Assembly: GCA_033961575.1 (NCBI GenBank)
Contig: CM066727.1
Location: forward strand, 87,046,501-87,110,500
DNA from: Aselliscus stoliczkanus
Lineage: Eukaryota > Chordata > Mammalia > Chiroptera > Hipposideridae
Length of the DNA: 64,000 bases
Direction of reading: 5' to 3'
Shown: positions 22,891 through 33,612 of the stretch, one piece after another
Layout: each line of letters begins with the position of its first letter
Numbering within the stretch: position 1 is the first letter of the stretch
Made by a program: the position numbers and the translations under genes
Notes under the pieces: model-generated
Told to the model about the DNA's origin: nothing
The model's input: the letters and a program-made list of their open reading frames with translations, nothing else
Database searches by the model: none

Positions 22891-24439
22891 TGTCTTCCAA
22901 ATCAGGAGCCTCATAACTCCCAGCAAGGCATTTTTTATTATCCCAGCCTGTTCTTCTCAGTACATATGATCTTCAGTGAAATCTGTCAGAGAAGTGCATC
23001 CTTCCAGAAATCACTGGATTAATGACTTCCAGATTTCTCAAGAAATCTGGTTTCAGAAACAAGGTGATGTGTGTGGTAACTTGATATGTGGTACCAAGAC
23101 AACTGGTGAATGACCTTCCCAAGCCCACTCTGGAGCCCAGAGAAGCTTCTGTTACTACTTTATCTGAGTCCACAATACTAAGCCACAGCCTAGACAGAAG
23201 GTGACAAAGGAGGATTGGATCCCAGAGCCCTCACTTGAGGTCTCCAGGATTCAGGAAATTATCCTCACTTTTTAGAGAAAAACAAAAAACAAAAAACCTT
23301 GTTTAATGGGTAAAATCCACTTCAGATAATAAACTGCTACATTTATTTGATATCTAAATAGATTTGTTTCAAGGATACAAAGGCAAAGAGTGTCATAAGC
23401 ATTCATCTTCTGAATTTCACATCAGGTAAAGAAAAGAGGAGGAAGGTAAGTGGGCAATTGTGAAGGGAACCTGTTTGAAGTCACAGATGGGCTTGATGAT
23501 CACAAGGCAATAAGCAGCTGTCAGACCTCTGCTCTTCCAGTTGCTGCACACAGCTCTCCCCAGGTGCTGGGCAGAGTATCATGCTTGCTCTTTATGCAGC
23601 CCTCACCCCAGGCAGTGCAAGATTGATGGCAACAGAAGATCCAAATGTTTATCACGTGCCAAAGTGAAGGAGTTTACACATGATTAAAAACAACTTCCTG
23701 TCACCATGAGACAGCAATCTGAACTGCGAGCTAAAATATCTTGGCCTGCCCCATCTCACCCCATCCACCCAGGTTCTATATTCACAAAGAGCTTATACAA
23801 GAAGTCCCCTCCCAGCTCCATCTAATCCAGGTTTAAATCAACCATAAGCATCTTCTCCCAGAGATACTGGGAGAAGCCACCACTAATAGCTTTGTCCTGA
23901 CCCTCAGATGACCAAGCCCTTCCAGCAAGGCATCTCCCTGTCTGGACAGGCCAGTCATTTGGTGAAAGTTTAAGAATGTGATGCTGTAGTCATCCCCTGG
24001 TGCCCCTGTCATCATCACATTCCCAGATTTTTTCCATCTGGCTGTGCAAACAGACTGGACAAAGCATCACTGCTACTGCTGCTATTCAGACACCATTCCA
24101 AAACCTGCCCCTGTGGTCCAAGTTCTCCTAGAAACTGAGATAGCTGGCTAAGCAAAAGTCAAGTGTGCATGGATGGTTTACAAATTCTTCCCTCTTCCCC
24201 ATCTTAATTTGCACCAGGTATTGCCATAGTCCCTTCCTGAATTCTCCCTTACAATACCAATCACCCATCTTACCATGCCACCCTCCCAATCTAGAAGACA
24301 GAGGTGTGGCCCATGCGATAACTGAAGGAGCAAGGTCTGCAGTCTGAACAGTTTAAACCATGATTTGGTGGGATGCAGACAATGAACCCTACATTAGGGA
24401 AATCTGTGTGCTTGTTCCCACTGAGCCCTGAATCCACCC
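22891..24439. other. No recognised feature
   Basis: Unique-looking sequence of moderate GC. No open frame has recognisable motifs and no repeat is clear. Confidence 0.35.
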
Positions 24440-24575
24440 CTTCACAGAGATGGTAAACTTGAACATAAGTTTCTCAATTATAAAATCAGGAAATTACTAG
24501 TCACCTAGTCACCCTACCTGTCCTTCTAGTGTCTTGTGAATGATGTAAGGATAAAATAATAGTGAAAACATAAAT
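24440..24575 (+). repeat. MIR-like fragment
   Basis: 'cataagtttctcaattataaaatcaggaaattactag' and 'gtcttgtgaatgatgtaagg' are a diverged forward MIR 3' half. Confidence 0.45.
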
Positions 24576-25569
24576 ATGGATAACAAAGCCAAAAATCTAA
24601 CACATGGTATTATTACTGAGTGCTGATAAATGCCTCTATACCATGTATCACACCCAAACAGGATTAACATTTTTAATACATCTGGTTTTGACTACTCTGA
24701 GCATCAGAATCTTGGTTTTAATAGCCAGTACCTGAAGAAAGTCTTTAACTGAAAACCTCATGAAATTGACAATAAAACATAATAAGGGGTGACTGGCTCA
24801 TGCTCTGTAATAAGAATTGTGTATTAATTTATCAGATGTTCTTAAACACTGCAACTTGATCCTAAATTTTCTTTCCCTAAGAAACTAGTGAAAACCCTTA
24901 CACAGTATAATAGCCAAAACATAGTTCTCTTCTGGACCCGTGTCTTATTTCTCTACATCTTGAGAAATCTCTTCTCTAAGACATCTGTTGTTATGAATAA
25001 TTACAGAGAGATCTTAGTTTGTGTCTGTGCGATCACCCAAAATGAAGTCCCTAAGAACCAAGTCAGCATCCACTGAAAATGAGTCCTGCTCCCTCCAGTG
25101 TGGTTGGCAGACGGTGAACTGCAGTTTGACCCAGGAATAGCCACATGGCCATCTGCTCTCTGCCCCACCATCATTACTTCCTTCCACAAACATTCATTGA
25201 CTGCCTACACTATGCCAAGTGCTGCTTGGGAAAAATGATACTTGAAAAACACATGCGGTCCTTCCTTTTGAGGAATTTATCTTCCATACCCAGGTTTGCT
25301 TAGGAGGATGGGTTCTCCCTATGAGAGCTAGAGCCATGGGGTTTTCTGTAAACAGGCTGAGCAGAAAGAGCCACTTCCTATTGGTGTCTGAGTATAACAT
25401 GTATCCCTAATTGCCCAGAAACCCAGATGCCATAACCACAGTGGCATTACTCCAGAAGTAGCAATCAGCAGAGCAGCTCAAGGTGTTTCTGTCTCATTAC
25501 TTCACAGGATGTCACTTCTTGGGGCTTCTTATGCCTCACTCCATGGTAAGCCTCATAATAATATCAAAA
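24576..25569. other. Mostly unique; short ancient repeat head near 25180-25290
   Basis: 'cattcattgactgcctacactatgccaagtgctgcttggg' near 25188 is the head phrase of the ancient repeat family. The rest is anonymous. Confidence 0.4.
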
Positions 25570-25740
25570 GCCCCTTTGAGCACTTACTGTGTGCCAGGCC
25601 ATGTGCTAAGAATTTGGAATTTAATCTGCTCAACACCTATTATCATCTATTTTGTACAGATGAAGAAGATTAAGTAACAAATCCAAGCTCACCAGTGGCA
25701 AGTGGTGGAACAAACAGTCAACCCTAAACTGACTCCAAAG
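25570..25740 (-). repeat. MIR SINE (reverse)
   Basis: 'gagcacttactgtgtgccaggccatgtgctaag', 'tcaacacctattatc', 'acagatgaagaagattaagtaacaaatccaagctcac' and 'ccctaaactgactccaaag': complete reverse MIR order. Confidence 0.75.
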
Positions 25741-26269
25741 ATGATCCACATATTGAAGAAGTTGAGTACAACACAGCCAGAAGAAGCTATCATGTTTACA
25801 GCAATGGAAGATTATTTCTTTTGGGTCCCAACAGTGGCTGGGAACAGAATTGATTCCCTTCTGAGAAAATCCAATCTGATCTCTGTGACTCAGAAAAAAT
25901 AGTAAAGTGTTATATAAGCTGTTCGGGATCCAAGAAGGTGAAATTAACAAGCATGACAACAGCATCATTCTTTTTTAAATATCAGCAATGTTCTAGGTGC
26001 TGAGAAAGACCTAATTATTGTCAGGACACACACAAAGCTTTCCTCCCTCCCTCGTGGCTCTCAGAGTGGTCTGCTGACACTATGGGAACCCTCCCGCCAC
26101 TTCAGAGGAACAGATAGACTTCCAAATATGGTGACATCCACTTTGTAACTGTCACTAGGAGACTAACAGAAATCACCACCAAATTCAGTCCACTCTCTGT
26201 CCCACACACCCTGATATCCATGCCAGGGAAAAGGGCGGTGTGCCTCATGCCACCTCCTAGGAGAGGCCT
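25741..26269. other. No recognised feature
   Basis: Anonymous sequence. Confidence 0.3.
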
Positions 26270-26620
26270 TGTTATTTGAACGTGTTAAAAGAGAAACCAA
26301 AAACATACTAAAAACATTAAGAGTTCATTTGAGCAAAAATAAATTCCAATTGGGCAGCACCAAACCGGATCTGGTTAGGAGCACTCCACCAACAAGAGCT
26401 GGGGACAGACTTTTACAGAGCAAAGAGGGAAGCAAAGCAAGGATATTATTGACTGGCTGTAGCTTAGAGCCTAGTTTACTGTCCGCGACTAGTTGTATTT
26501 AGGGTTTTGATTTTGTAACCTTGAGGCATTTACAGTCTTAGATTTTGGTTTGCTTATGGCCCTCACAGCCACTCCAGTTTAATGGCCTCCTTGTTTAATT
26601 AGTTTAACAAACAAAAGACC
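26270..26620. repeat. Possible LTR-derived segment
   Basis: 'gagttcatttgagcaaaaataaattccaattgggcagcacc' and the following purine-rich line resemble a degraded ERV LTR in reverse orientation. I cannot place its ends or family. Confidence 0.25.
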
Positions 26621-27959
26621 ATCCCAATCAGCACTGCAGTTTTCTTAGCAGCTTTCCTTGGAGTCACCCTGCTCAGAGCAGGGTTCTCTAGTTTCTTGCT
26701 TCCTACAACCAAAGCTGGGAGGAGAGATCTCAGATTCCTTCATTGGTCAGGAAGAGGTTGGAAGGAAAAACAGCCTCTTTGTAAAAGGCTCATTTGAAAA
26801 GGCATGAACAGATGAGTTAGCAGCTGGGACCGTGCCCAGGTGGAGGTCTTGCCTGGAATTCCGAACACATTCTTTCTGTTATTAAAATAATATAGGGAAT
26901 TGGGGTGGCTTATTGCTTCTCTGCATGGAGTCAATTTGGCTCATGCTGGGTGACCATTTAAAAAATCTGGCCTCAAATAGTGCCAGTTTCAAAATCTTTT
27001 CATTCTGGGTGTTTCCATTCCACACAGTGAGCCCATGGCTGCTCTCTAAACTTTCTCCAAGCAAAGAGTAACTTAGTAAGTAGATTGAGCCTCCTGCCAG
27101 AAGTAATGCAATCGGCCAAACTACCCAATGTCTAGTTCCTCTGGCCCCACCCTGCTGCCCCGACCACAGCCAGTTCTCTAGCTCACTTCTCAGGACTATC
27201 TTCTCACCTCCCAGAGAGGCACAGACCTCCCTTTGTGGTCCAGGGGAAGGTGTTTCCAGGTGACTGGATACACATGGCATTTTCTCCTTCCAACAGGAGA
27301 AGAGAAGCCCTGCCCTGCCTCTCCCACTAAGCCGTGAGTCATCACATACAGGATGACAAAGCCTTTGGCAAAGATGAATGGGGGGTAGGGGCGGAACCAA
27401 GATACACCTATATTTGCCTCCCAAGAGCTCCTTTGCAACCTCCCTTGACCTCAATATTCTCCCAAAGAAACATGGGGTGAAATACAGAAAAACCGCCATG
27501 TTTTCCATGAAGCATCTGGTCCTCCAAGAAGTAGGTAAGAGGAATGAAACAGGAATACAATTCCTTATCTCGATCATTGTGATTAGCCCATCCCTGTTTC
27601 CAAAATGACCTATTCAGGCTTTGAGGGGCCTGGAGCAATGAGACTTACCCCTGGGAGCTCCTGGCCTGCAGTGAGACAATCCTATGGAAAAATCTGCTGC
27701 CCCTGTAATTTGCACAGAAACCCTGGGAGCTGCAGACCACTGCCTTCTGCTACCATTTCCAGTAACCTCGCCACACCTCTCCTCTGGTTCACCCAGGACA
27801 TTCTACTGTATCTGAGGCCCAGAGCAGATGAAAACGCAATTGTAAAACACCCCCAGAGGAGCAGCCAGTTGTCATGATCTCTGAGAGGAAGGAAAAAAGA
27901 TGGTGTTTTATTTTTAAGCAGCCCATGAGATTTCAATGATTGCATTAAAATTTTAATCA
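26621..27959. other. No recognised repeat or gene
   Basis: Moderately GC-rich, unique-looking. A 231-codon minus frame (26882-27577) was examined: no domain, no codon pattern and no splice context that I could defend. Confidence 0.35.
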
Positions 27960-28526
27960 CAAACTCCTTAAGTTAGAGAGAAAAAAAAATCCACAAAGGA
28001 TTCATTGTAGAAGAGAATTTCACCATTTGGAGCTCTTTTATAAATTTGTGTCAGATCACAATTTGCTGTCTGGGAAATGTAAATTAGTTATTAATGAGCC
28101 AAAATTCTAACATCAAAGCCTGTGCATCCACATGCCAGAGAGAAACAAAGAGCTTTCACCGCACTATCAAACTGCTCTGTGTGCTGGCCTAAATGCGGCA
28201 TTCATTTTGACGTTCTCTGCTGCCTTATGAAGGGGATCAATTTTTGCAAATGTAACTGCACAGGGCACCCGGGTCATTAGCATCACCTCCACCTGAGCAC
28301 TGTGTGACTGTCAGAATTTCAGGCAACAGGCCACCTGCACCAAAATGTGCCTTTGCATGTAAGAGGGCTGATGCCCTCTTTCTTCACTCAGCTGACAATT
28401 TCGAAAGCTCATTTAAAATGTGTGCAGTGTGACTTCACCCAGGTGGAATGGGGAACACGGATTTGTTTTTGAAGTATTCACATATAGTTTGCTTCATAGC
28501 TTTACCCCTTCATATTTGGAGGGAGA
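27960..28526. other. Repeat-free stretch, candidate conserved non-coding block
   Basis: No repeat phrases. Contains 'aattagttattaatgagc', 'ttttgcaaatg' and 'tttgcatgtaag' (homeodomain- and octamer-like motifs) with an even base composition. Conservation cannot be judged from one genome. Confidence 0.3.
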
Positions 28527-28536
28527 TCAAGAGTCT
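28527..28536. repeat. L1 TSD, left copy
   Basis: TCAAGAGTCT, repeated exactly at 31925-31934. Confidence 0.75.
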
Positions 28537-29050
28537 TTTTTTTATTTTATTTATTTATTTATTTATTTATTTTTTATTAGTTTCAGGTGTACAGCACAAT
28601 GCAATAGTTATACTCTTTACCCCTCAAAGAGAAAACCCCCCTCCTCCAGTACGCCACCCCACTCCACCCCCATATCATACATATCTATCACAACTCCCCT
28701 GACTCCCCTCCACAGTATACTCCACACCCCGTGACCATCCACATATTCAGTTGCAGTTGGCATACAATACTATACAACATCAGTTTCAGGTGTACAGTGC
28801 AGTGATCAAGCCTCTACTCCATCCATGAAGTGGTCTCCCTAACAAGACATGTGACTATCTGACACGCCACAAAATTTTTACAACATTATTATATTCCCCG
28901 AACTGTGTTTCATATCCCTGTGGCAATATTGTAGTTGTCTATTTATGCTGTCTAATCCCTTCCCCTTCCCCCCATCCCCACCCCCCTCCCAACTAGCAAT
29001 CCTCAGTTTTTCCTCTACATTTACGAGTCTGTTTACTTTGATTGTTCACT
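28537..29050 (-). repeat. L1 3' UTR and A/T-rich tail
   Basis: Reverse complement of the 3' UTR found at 11.6-12.1 kb: 'attagtttcaggtgta' opens it on the plus strand and a C-rich tract lies at about 28969-28991. The tail has become a (TTTA)n run. Confidence 0.85.
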
Positions 29051-29137
29051 CAGCTCTTCAGACTCCACACACAAGTGAGATCACATGGTACCTGTCCTTC
29101 TCCGACTGACTTATTTCACACAACATAATAGTCTCTT
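29051..29137 (-). pseudogene. Last codons of L1 ORF2
   Basis: 'aagtgagatcacatgg' and 'cctgtccttctccgactgacttatttcac' are the reverse complement of the ORF2 end seen at 11520-11588. It is cut off on its 5' side by a second copy of 3' UTR. Confidence 0.75.
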
Positions 29138-29290
29138 CACAACATTATCAATTACATTCCCAGAACTGCCCCCATATCCCTGCAGCAACATTGTAGTCCC
29201 ACCTACACTGTCCAAAACCTTCCTCCTCTCCCTCTTCCCCACTCCCTCCCAGCCAGCAACCATCAGTTTTTCCTTTATATCTGCTTGATA
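29138..29290 (-). repeat. Second partial copy of L1 3' UTR
   Basis: 'cattacattcccagaactgcccccatatccctgcagcaac...' repeats, with differences, the text at about 28873-29018 ('ccgaactgtgtttcatatccctgtggcaatattg...'). It sits between the endonuclease remnant and the ORF2 end. Confidence 0.75.
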
Positions 29291-29905
29291 TGACTTCAAT
29301 CTTCTTAAATTTACTGAGACTTGTTTTGTGGCCTAACATGGTCTATCTTGGAAAATGTCCCATGTGTACTTGAGAAGAATGTATATTCGGTTTTTTCAGG
29401 GTGAAATGCTCTAAAAATATCAACGAAGTCCAGCTGGTCTAAAGTATCATTCAAGGCCCCTCTTTCTGTGTTGATTTTCTGTCTAAAGGGTCTGTCCATT
29501 GGTGACAATGGTGTTGAAGTCCCCTACTATGATAGTAGTACTGTTCATCTCTGTCTTTATGTCTGTCAAAATCTGTTATATGTAATTAGGAGTTTCTATG
29601 TTGGATGCATAGATGTTTATTAGAGGTATAGTGCCCTTCTTTGTCTTTTATTGTAGTCATTTTAAAGTCTATTTTGTCCAAAATAAGTATTGGTACTCCA
29701 GCTTTTTTATTTTCTCATTTCCATTTGCATGAAATATCTTATTCCATCTGTAAACAGCACATACATGTGTCCTATTTTCGTATCCACTCATCCACTCTCT
29801 GTCTTTTGATTGCAGCATTTAGCCCATTCACATTTAAAATGATTATTGATAGGTGCATATGTATTGCCATTTTGTTATTTGTATTCCTGGTCTCCCTGGG
29901 TTAGC
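29291..29905 (-). pseudogene. L1 ORF2 endonuclease domain, degraded
   Basis: Minus-strand frames give pieces of the apurinic-type endonuclease: a start resembling 'ILNVNGLNAAIKRQR' near 29840, 'KAGVPIL' near 29690 and, in the frame 29311-29508, 'ALNDTLDQLDFVDIFRAF' followed by 'TEYTFFSSTHGTFSKIDH'. Several stops and frameshifts split it. The domain would nick target DNA in an intact L1. Here it is dead. Confidence 0.8.
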
Positions 29906-29926
29906 TTGTTTACCCCTTTCTTTTGT

Positions 29927-30782
29927 TTAAAAAAGCCCTTTTAACATTTCTTGCAATGCTGGCTTGGTGGTAATGAATTCCTTAAGCTTATTCTTTTCTG
30001 AGAAGCTCTTTATTTCTCCTTCAATTTTAAGTGATAGCCGTGCTGGGTAGAGCAATCTTGGTTGTAGGCCGTTATTTTGTGTCACTTTGAATATCTCCTG
30101 CCACTCCCTTCTGGCCTGCAGAGTTTCTGTAGACAAGTCAGCTGTTAGTCTTATAGGAGTTCCTTTGTATGTAACCTGCTGTCTTTCTCTTGCAGCCTCT
30201 AGGATTCTGTCTCTGTCTTGAACCTTTGCCATTTTAACTATGATGTGTCTTGGTGTGGACCTGTTTGGGTTCAGCTTGTTTGGAACCCTCTGCACTTCCT
30301 GGGCATGTATGTAGATTTCCTTCACCAGGGTAGGGAAGTTTTCAGTCATTATTTTTTCAAATACATTCTCGACCCCTTTGCTTCTTCTCTTCTCCTTCTG
30401 GTATTCCCATGAGTCGAACATGGTTGTGTTTCACCTTGTCCCATAGGGCTCTTAAACTATTTTCATTGTTTTTTATTCTTTGGTCTTTTTGCTGTGCCAA
30501 CTGGGTGATTTCTGCTATTTTATCTTCCAAATCTCTGATCTGCTCCTCTGCTTCATCTACTCTACTGGTGATTCCTTCGAGTGTGTTCTTCATTTCAGTT
30601 ATTGCATTCTTTAGTTCTAACAGGTTGTTTTTTATGGTTTCCCTATCCTTCTTTATGTCCTCGCTAAGTTCCTTAAACATTCTTATCATCAGTGTTCTAA
30701 ACTCTGTCTCTGAAAGGTTGGCTCCCTCTGTTTCATTTAGTTCCATTTCTAGAGGTGTCTTCTGATCTTTTACTTGGGACAT
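29927..30782 (-). pseudogene. L1 ORF1 with one frameshift
   Basis: Two overlapping frames reconstruct the order of ORF1p, the RNA-binding nucleic acid chaperone. The upstream one (30782-30357) holds the N-terminus and a heptad-rich coiled coil ('ITSRVDEAEEQIRDLEDKI'). The downstream one (30421-29927) holds 'VENVFEKIMTENFP', an RRM region ('PNRSTPRHIIVKM') and the C-terminal domain ('KGTPIRLTADLS', 'LQARREWQEIFKV'). The frame changes between about 30357 and 30420, near an AAGGAGAAGAGAAGAAG run. Length is close to a normal ORF1 of about 285 codons. Confidence 0.85.
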
Positions 30783-31924
30783 GTTTCTTTATTTCCCCAT
30801 TCTGGCTGTCGCTCTGGGATTGCTTTGATGTATTAGATAGATCACCAGGAAAGCCCTGGCTGGATCACGCAGTCACACAGCTCACGGCCCAACACTCCCA
30901 GGAAAACTCCCAGTCTTAGCCTGTCCCAATCAGCCACTCGCAGATCAGGCTGAGCAGCCTGACAACCAATCACCAGCCAGGCAACTCTGCAAGCACAGTG
31001 CGGAGAGGAGAGCGGGACCCGAGGCAGCTTGCGTGCTCCCGCGTCTCAGTGAGCAGCCTGTTGGAGCTGGAGCATGCCCACCAGGTGTTTCCCTGGCAAC
31101 GCAGCACAAGCCGTGTGGAGGGTGGGGATCCGAGGCAGCTCGGGCACTCCCGGGTGTCAGTGAGCAGTCTGTTGGAGCCGGAGGGCACCCACCCAGCATT
31201 TCCCTGGCAACGCAGTATAAGCCTGGAGGAGGGTGGGGATCCAAGGCCGCGTGCGCGTGCGCATGCACACACGCACTTCTGCGCCAATTCCACCAGACCA
31301 ATGAGGTCCCGGACCTGATCCTCCGTGGGTGGGCCCAAGCCCGACAAAATGGCACCCTCCCTACACTACCCGCGTGCAGGCTCCATACCACGGAAACAAT
31401 AGTCCAAAACCCCCCAGCCTTTGCACCAAATGTGCTCAGTTCAGTCCGTCCCCGCAGGCTTCTGGGTCCAGCTCTCACAGCCACTCCCTCCACCGGTAAC
31501 CAGGTAAGAGCTCACCGGCGAGCCAGCCTGGGTGCTTGCCCCACTGATTCTCCAGCTGCTCTTAGCCTCACCGAGCTGAGCAAAGAGAGTCCTCACTAAT
31601 TTACTGCTGGCTATCTTAGAACTTCTCTTCGCAGCAGAGGAACTCTGGGCTGGTGAGCTTAGTGTGTTGCCAGAGGGTCTCTCCCCCAACCAGACAAGCC
31701 TCCCCAGAGCTGGGACTTCCCTCACGGGGCTCGCCCTCTCTCGTCTGTGCCTGTCCTACCAGACCCGACATGGCCTCCTCTTTAAGTTCTTCGTTTAGTG
31801 GTTCTGTTCATCTAGTGTTCCGGGGACCTCCAGGGTTGAATGCTGTATAATTTGTTTGTAATTTTGGTGTGATCCTGGGAGGTAGTTAGCACAGCGTCTG
31901 TCTATTGTGCCATTTTACCGGAAG
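30783..31924 (-). promoter_or_regulatory. L1 5' UTR / internal promoter
   Basis: GC- and CpG-rich, reading on the minus strand from CTTCCGGTAAAATGGCAC, which holds a YY1-like AAATGGC near the terminus as in other L1 promoters. It contains repeated units of about 111 bp (near 31020-31130 and 31131-31240). In mammals this region drives Pol II transcription of L1 and often has antisense activity. Activity here is not shown. Confidence 0.75.
31016..31245 (-). repeat. Tandem ~111-bp units in L1 5' UTR
   Basis: On the plus strand 'gtcagtgagcagtctgttggagc' and 'tttccctggcaacgcag' recur with a period of about 111 bases: 'gaggcagct' starts near 31020 and again near 31131. A third, diverged start follows near 31240. 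Confidence 0.8.
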
Positions 31925-31934
31925 TCAAGAGTCT
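31925..31934. repeat. L1 TSD, right copy
   Basis: TCAAGAGTCT, matching 28527-28536 exactly. Confidence 0.75.
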
Positions 31935-32019
31935 AGATATAAACTGCACACACAGAATGAGAAAGGAGGACAGTGTTTGGGGGCCTATAGCAGTCATAGG
32001 AATCTTAGAGAAGTCCTAC

Positions 32020-32420
32020 TAGCATTTAGAAATATTTATGTATTCATTCTTCCAGCTGATAGAGCGAGTGCTCCTGGGGGTGCCACACTGTATACAGCAC
32101 AGTGGAAGTATAACGGTGAGCAAAGCAGAGAGATCCCTGCCCTCACTGAGCTCCCTGCCTGGTAGAGAGGACAGGCTATAAGTAATCACTCAAAACATTC
32201 TACAGATGTGCTGAGGGTTGGGGAGGAAACCCCCCAGAGGCAGCAGAACCTACAACAAGGGTTCCTGGTCTGGTTAGGGGACCAGAGATGGCTTCCATGA
32301 GGAAGTGATATTTAGGCTGAGAGCCAAAGAAGAAGGGTAAAGTGGGCAGAGAGAAGACTAAAGTACAGGTAAGAAGAGGTCAAGGTGGATGACATCCATA
32401 AAGTGGTGAGAGTTGAAAGC
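32020..32420 (+). repeat. Ancient interspersed repeat, 5' half
   Basis: 'tatttatgtattcattcttccagctgatag', 'tatacagcacagtggaagtataacggtgagc', 'agatccctgccctcactgagctccctgcc' and 'gatggcttccatgaggaagtgatatttaggctgagagcc' match the same ancient family as at 21.8 kb. Confidence 0.6.
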
Positions 32421-33149
32421 AGAGAGAGTGATGCCTCACCTGGTTCCCTGACCCAGATTCCTCCTTTCCCCAGACCTCCATTCCCAGGCTTGGCCTGGGT
32501 TAAGTACCCTGGCTGTCCTGAGCCAGCGAATGTTTAGAGTGGCCTCAGTTCCAGTTTTCAGGTGACTCCACACTTACTGCTGTGCCCTCCCACCCAATGA
32601 GAGTCAGATCTGTGATATCTGCACTTAGGTCCCAGATTTGGTAAGAAGGTCCCTCACTGAGCCTGGGTCCTGTGGCCAGCCCTCTTGACAGGCTACCTAT
32701 CTGTATTTCCTCCTGTTGTCTGCTCTAAGTTTCTCTGCTTTCCAGTTTTTACCTGTCCTCTTTCTGACCCCTATGCTTGTGAAACCTTTCTGATAGGCTA
32801 TCTGCCTCAACTGACTCCTATTTCCCATAACCATCATTTTCTAGTACAGCATCCACCTGCTAAACTAGCTCTCCCTCCCCAGCACTGATCCACTCCACAG
32901 TGTGCAGGTCATGTTTCCTGGTCCTGGTCACTCCTCAGATGATCTCCAAACTACCTGTCCCAACACAATGGGTCAAATTCTCTGAAGGAGAGTTTTGAAA
33001 GGTGAGAAAGTAAAGGAGTGTTAGGGAAAAGAACAAAGTAGATATGATCAGTGTAGGAAGAGAACCAGGAAAGTCTCAGAGTCTCTGGAAGTGAAGCCCA
33101 GACTTTAGTGGTTTTGCCATGCAGGCCATACTGCTGACCTCTGACCCAC
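32421..33149. other. No recognised feature
   Basis: Moderate-GC anonymous sequence, possibly degraded repeat. No gene seen. Confidence 0.3.
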
Positions 33150-33612
33150 AGGATCTGGGGCTCTGCCTGCCTCATGCTTGGCTTTCACTACCCTATTCCC
33201 CACCCCAGAGCCCTCACCCAGAACTCTATACTCCAGCCATGTTGAATGTTTTTCACTTCCTGCAACAGATTAGTTGGAATGCCCTCAAAAATACTATTTT
33301 CTGTAGTACCTATAATTGCACATGCTCCCCCTTGCCTGGCTAACCCATCTTTAGGTGCTTAGCTTGAACAACACTCTACCCTCTGCATCCATCCTGGACT
33401 GCCCTCTCAGTTGGGTGCCCTCCTACACATCCATGTCTCCCTGAACTTCCTATATCAGGGGTCTCACCACACTGTGCTTTCATGAAGAGACTCCACCCTC
33501 TGTGAGATCTGAGATAGCTTCTTTAATTCATTTTGTTATCAACTGATCTCCTACCCAATTATGGAGTGCTCAAACACCCAGTAGAGACCTAATAAATATT
33601 TGTTACATAGGT
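33150..33612 (+). repeat. L2-like LINE 3' end
   Basis: Pyrimidine-rich 'caccccagagccctcacccag...', a 'ctctcagttgggtgccc' line and the terminus 'acccagtagagacctaataaatatttgttac', the usual end of LINE2. Confidence 0.55.

Larger units (their letters stand above)
28537..31924 (-). mobile_element. L1 with both ends but most of ORF2 missing
   Basis: A minus-strand L1 of 3.39 kb bounded by a 10-bp TSD. In its own 5' to 3' order: 5' UTR (31924-30783), ORF1 (30782-29927, frameshifted), a damaged endonuclease region of ORF2 (about 29905-29290), then an abrupt join to 3' UTR sequence (about 29290-29138), a second join back to the last codons of ORF2 (about 29137-29050), the complete 3' UTR, and an (A/T)-rich tail seen as (TTTA)n on the plus strand at 28537-28577. 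The reverse transcriptase domain is absent. One TSD pair encloses everything, so the rearrangement arose at or after a single insertion, or was already in the source RNA. Confidence 0.85.

Noticed and set aside
26882..27577. 231-codon minus-strand frame
   Set aside because: No recognised domain, overlapped by other open frames, no support for exon boundaries.
30945..31599. Frames of 106-188 codons on both strands
   Set aside because: GC-rich L1 5' UTR with internal repeats; periodic residues mirror the ~111-bp units. No known protein family.
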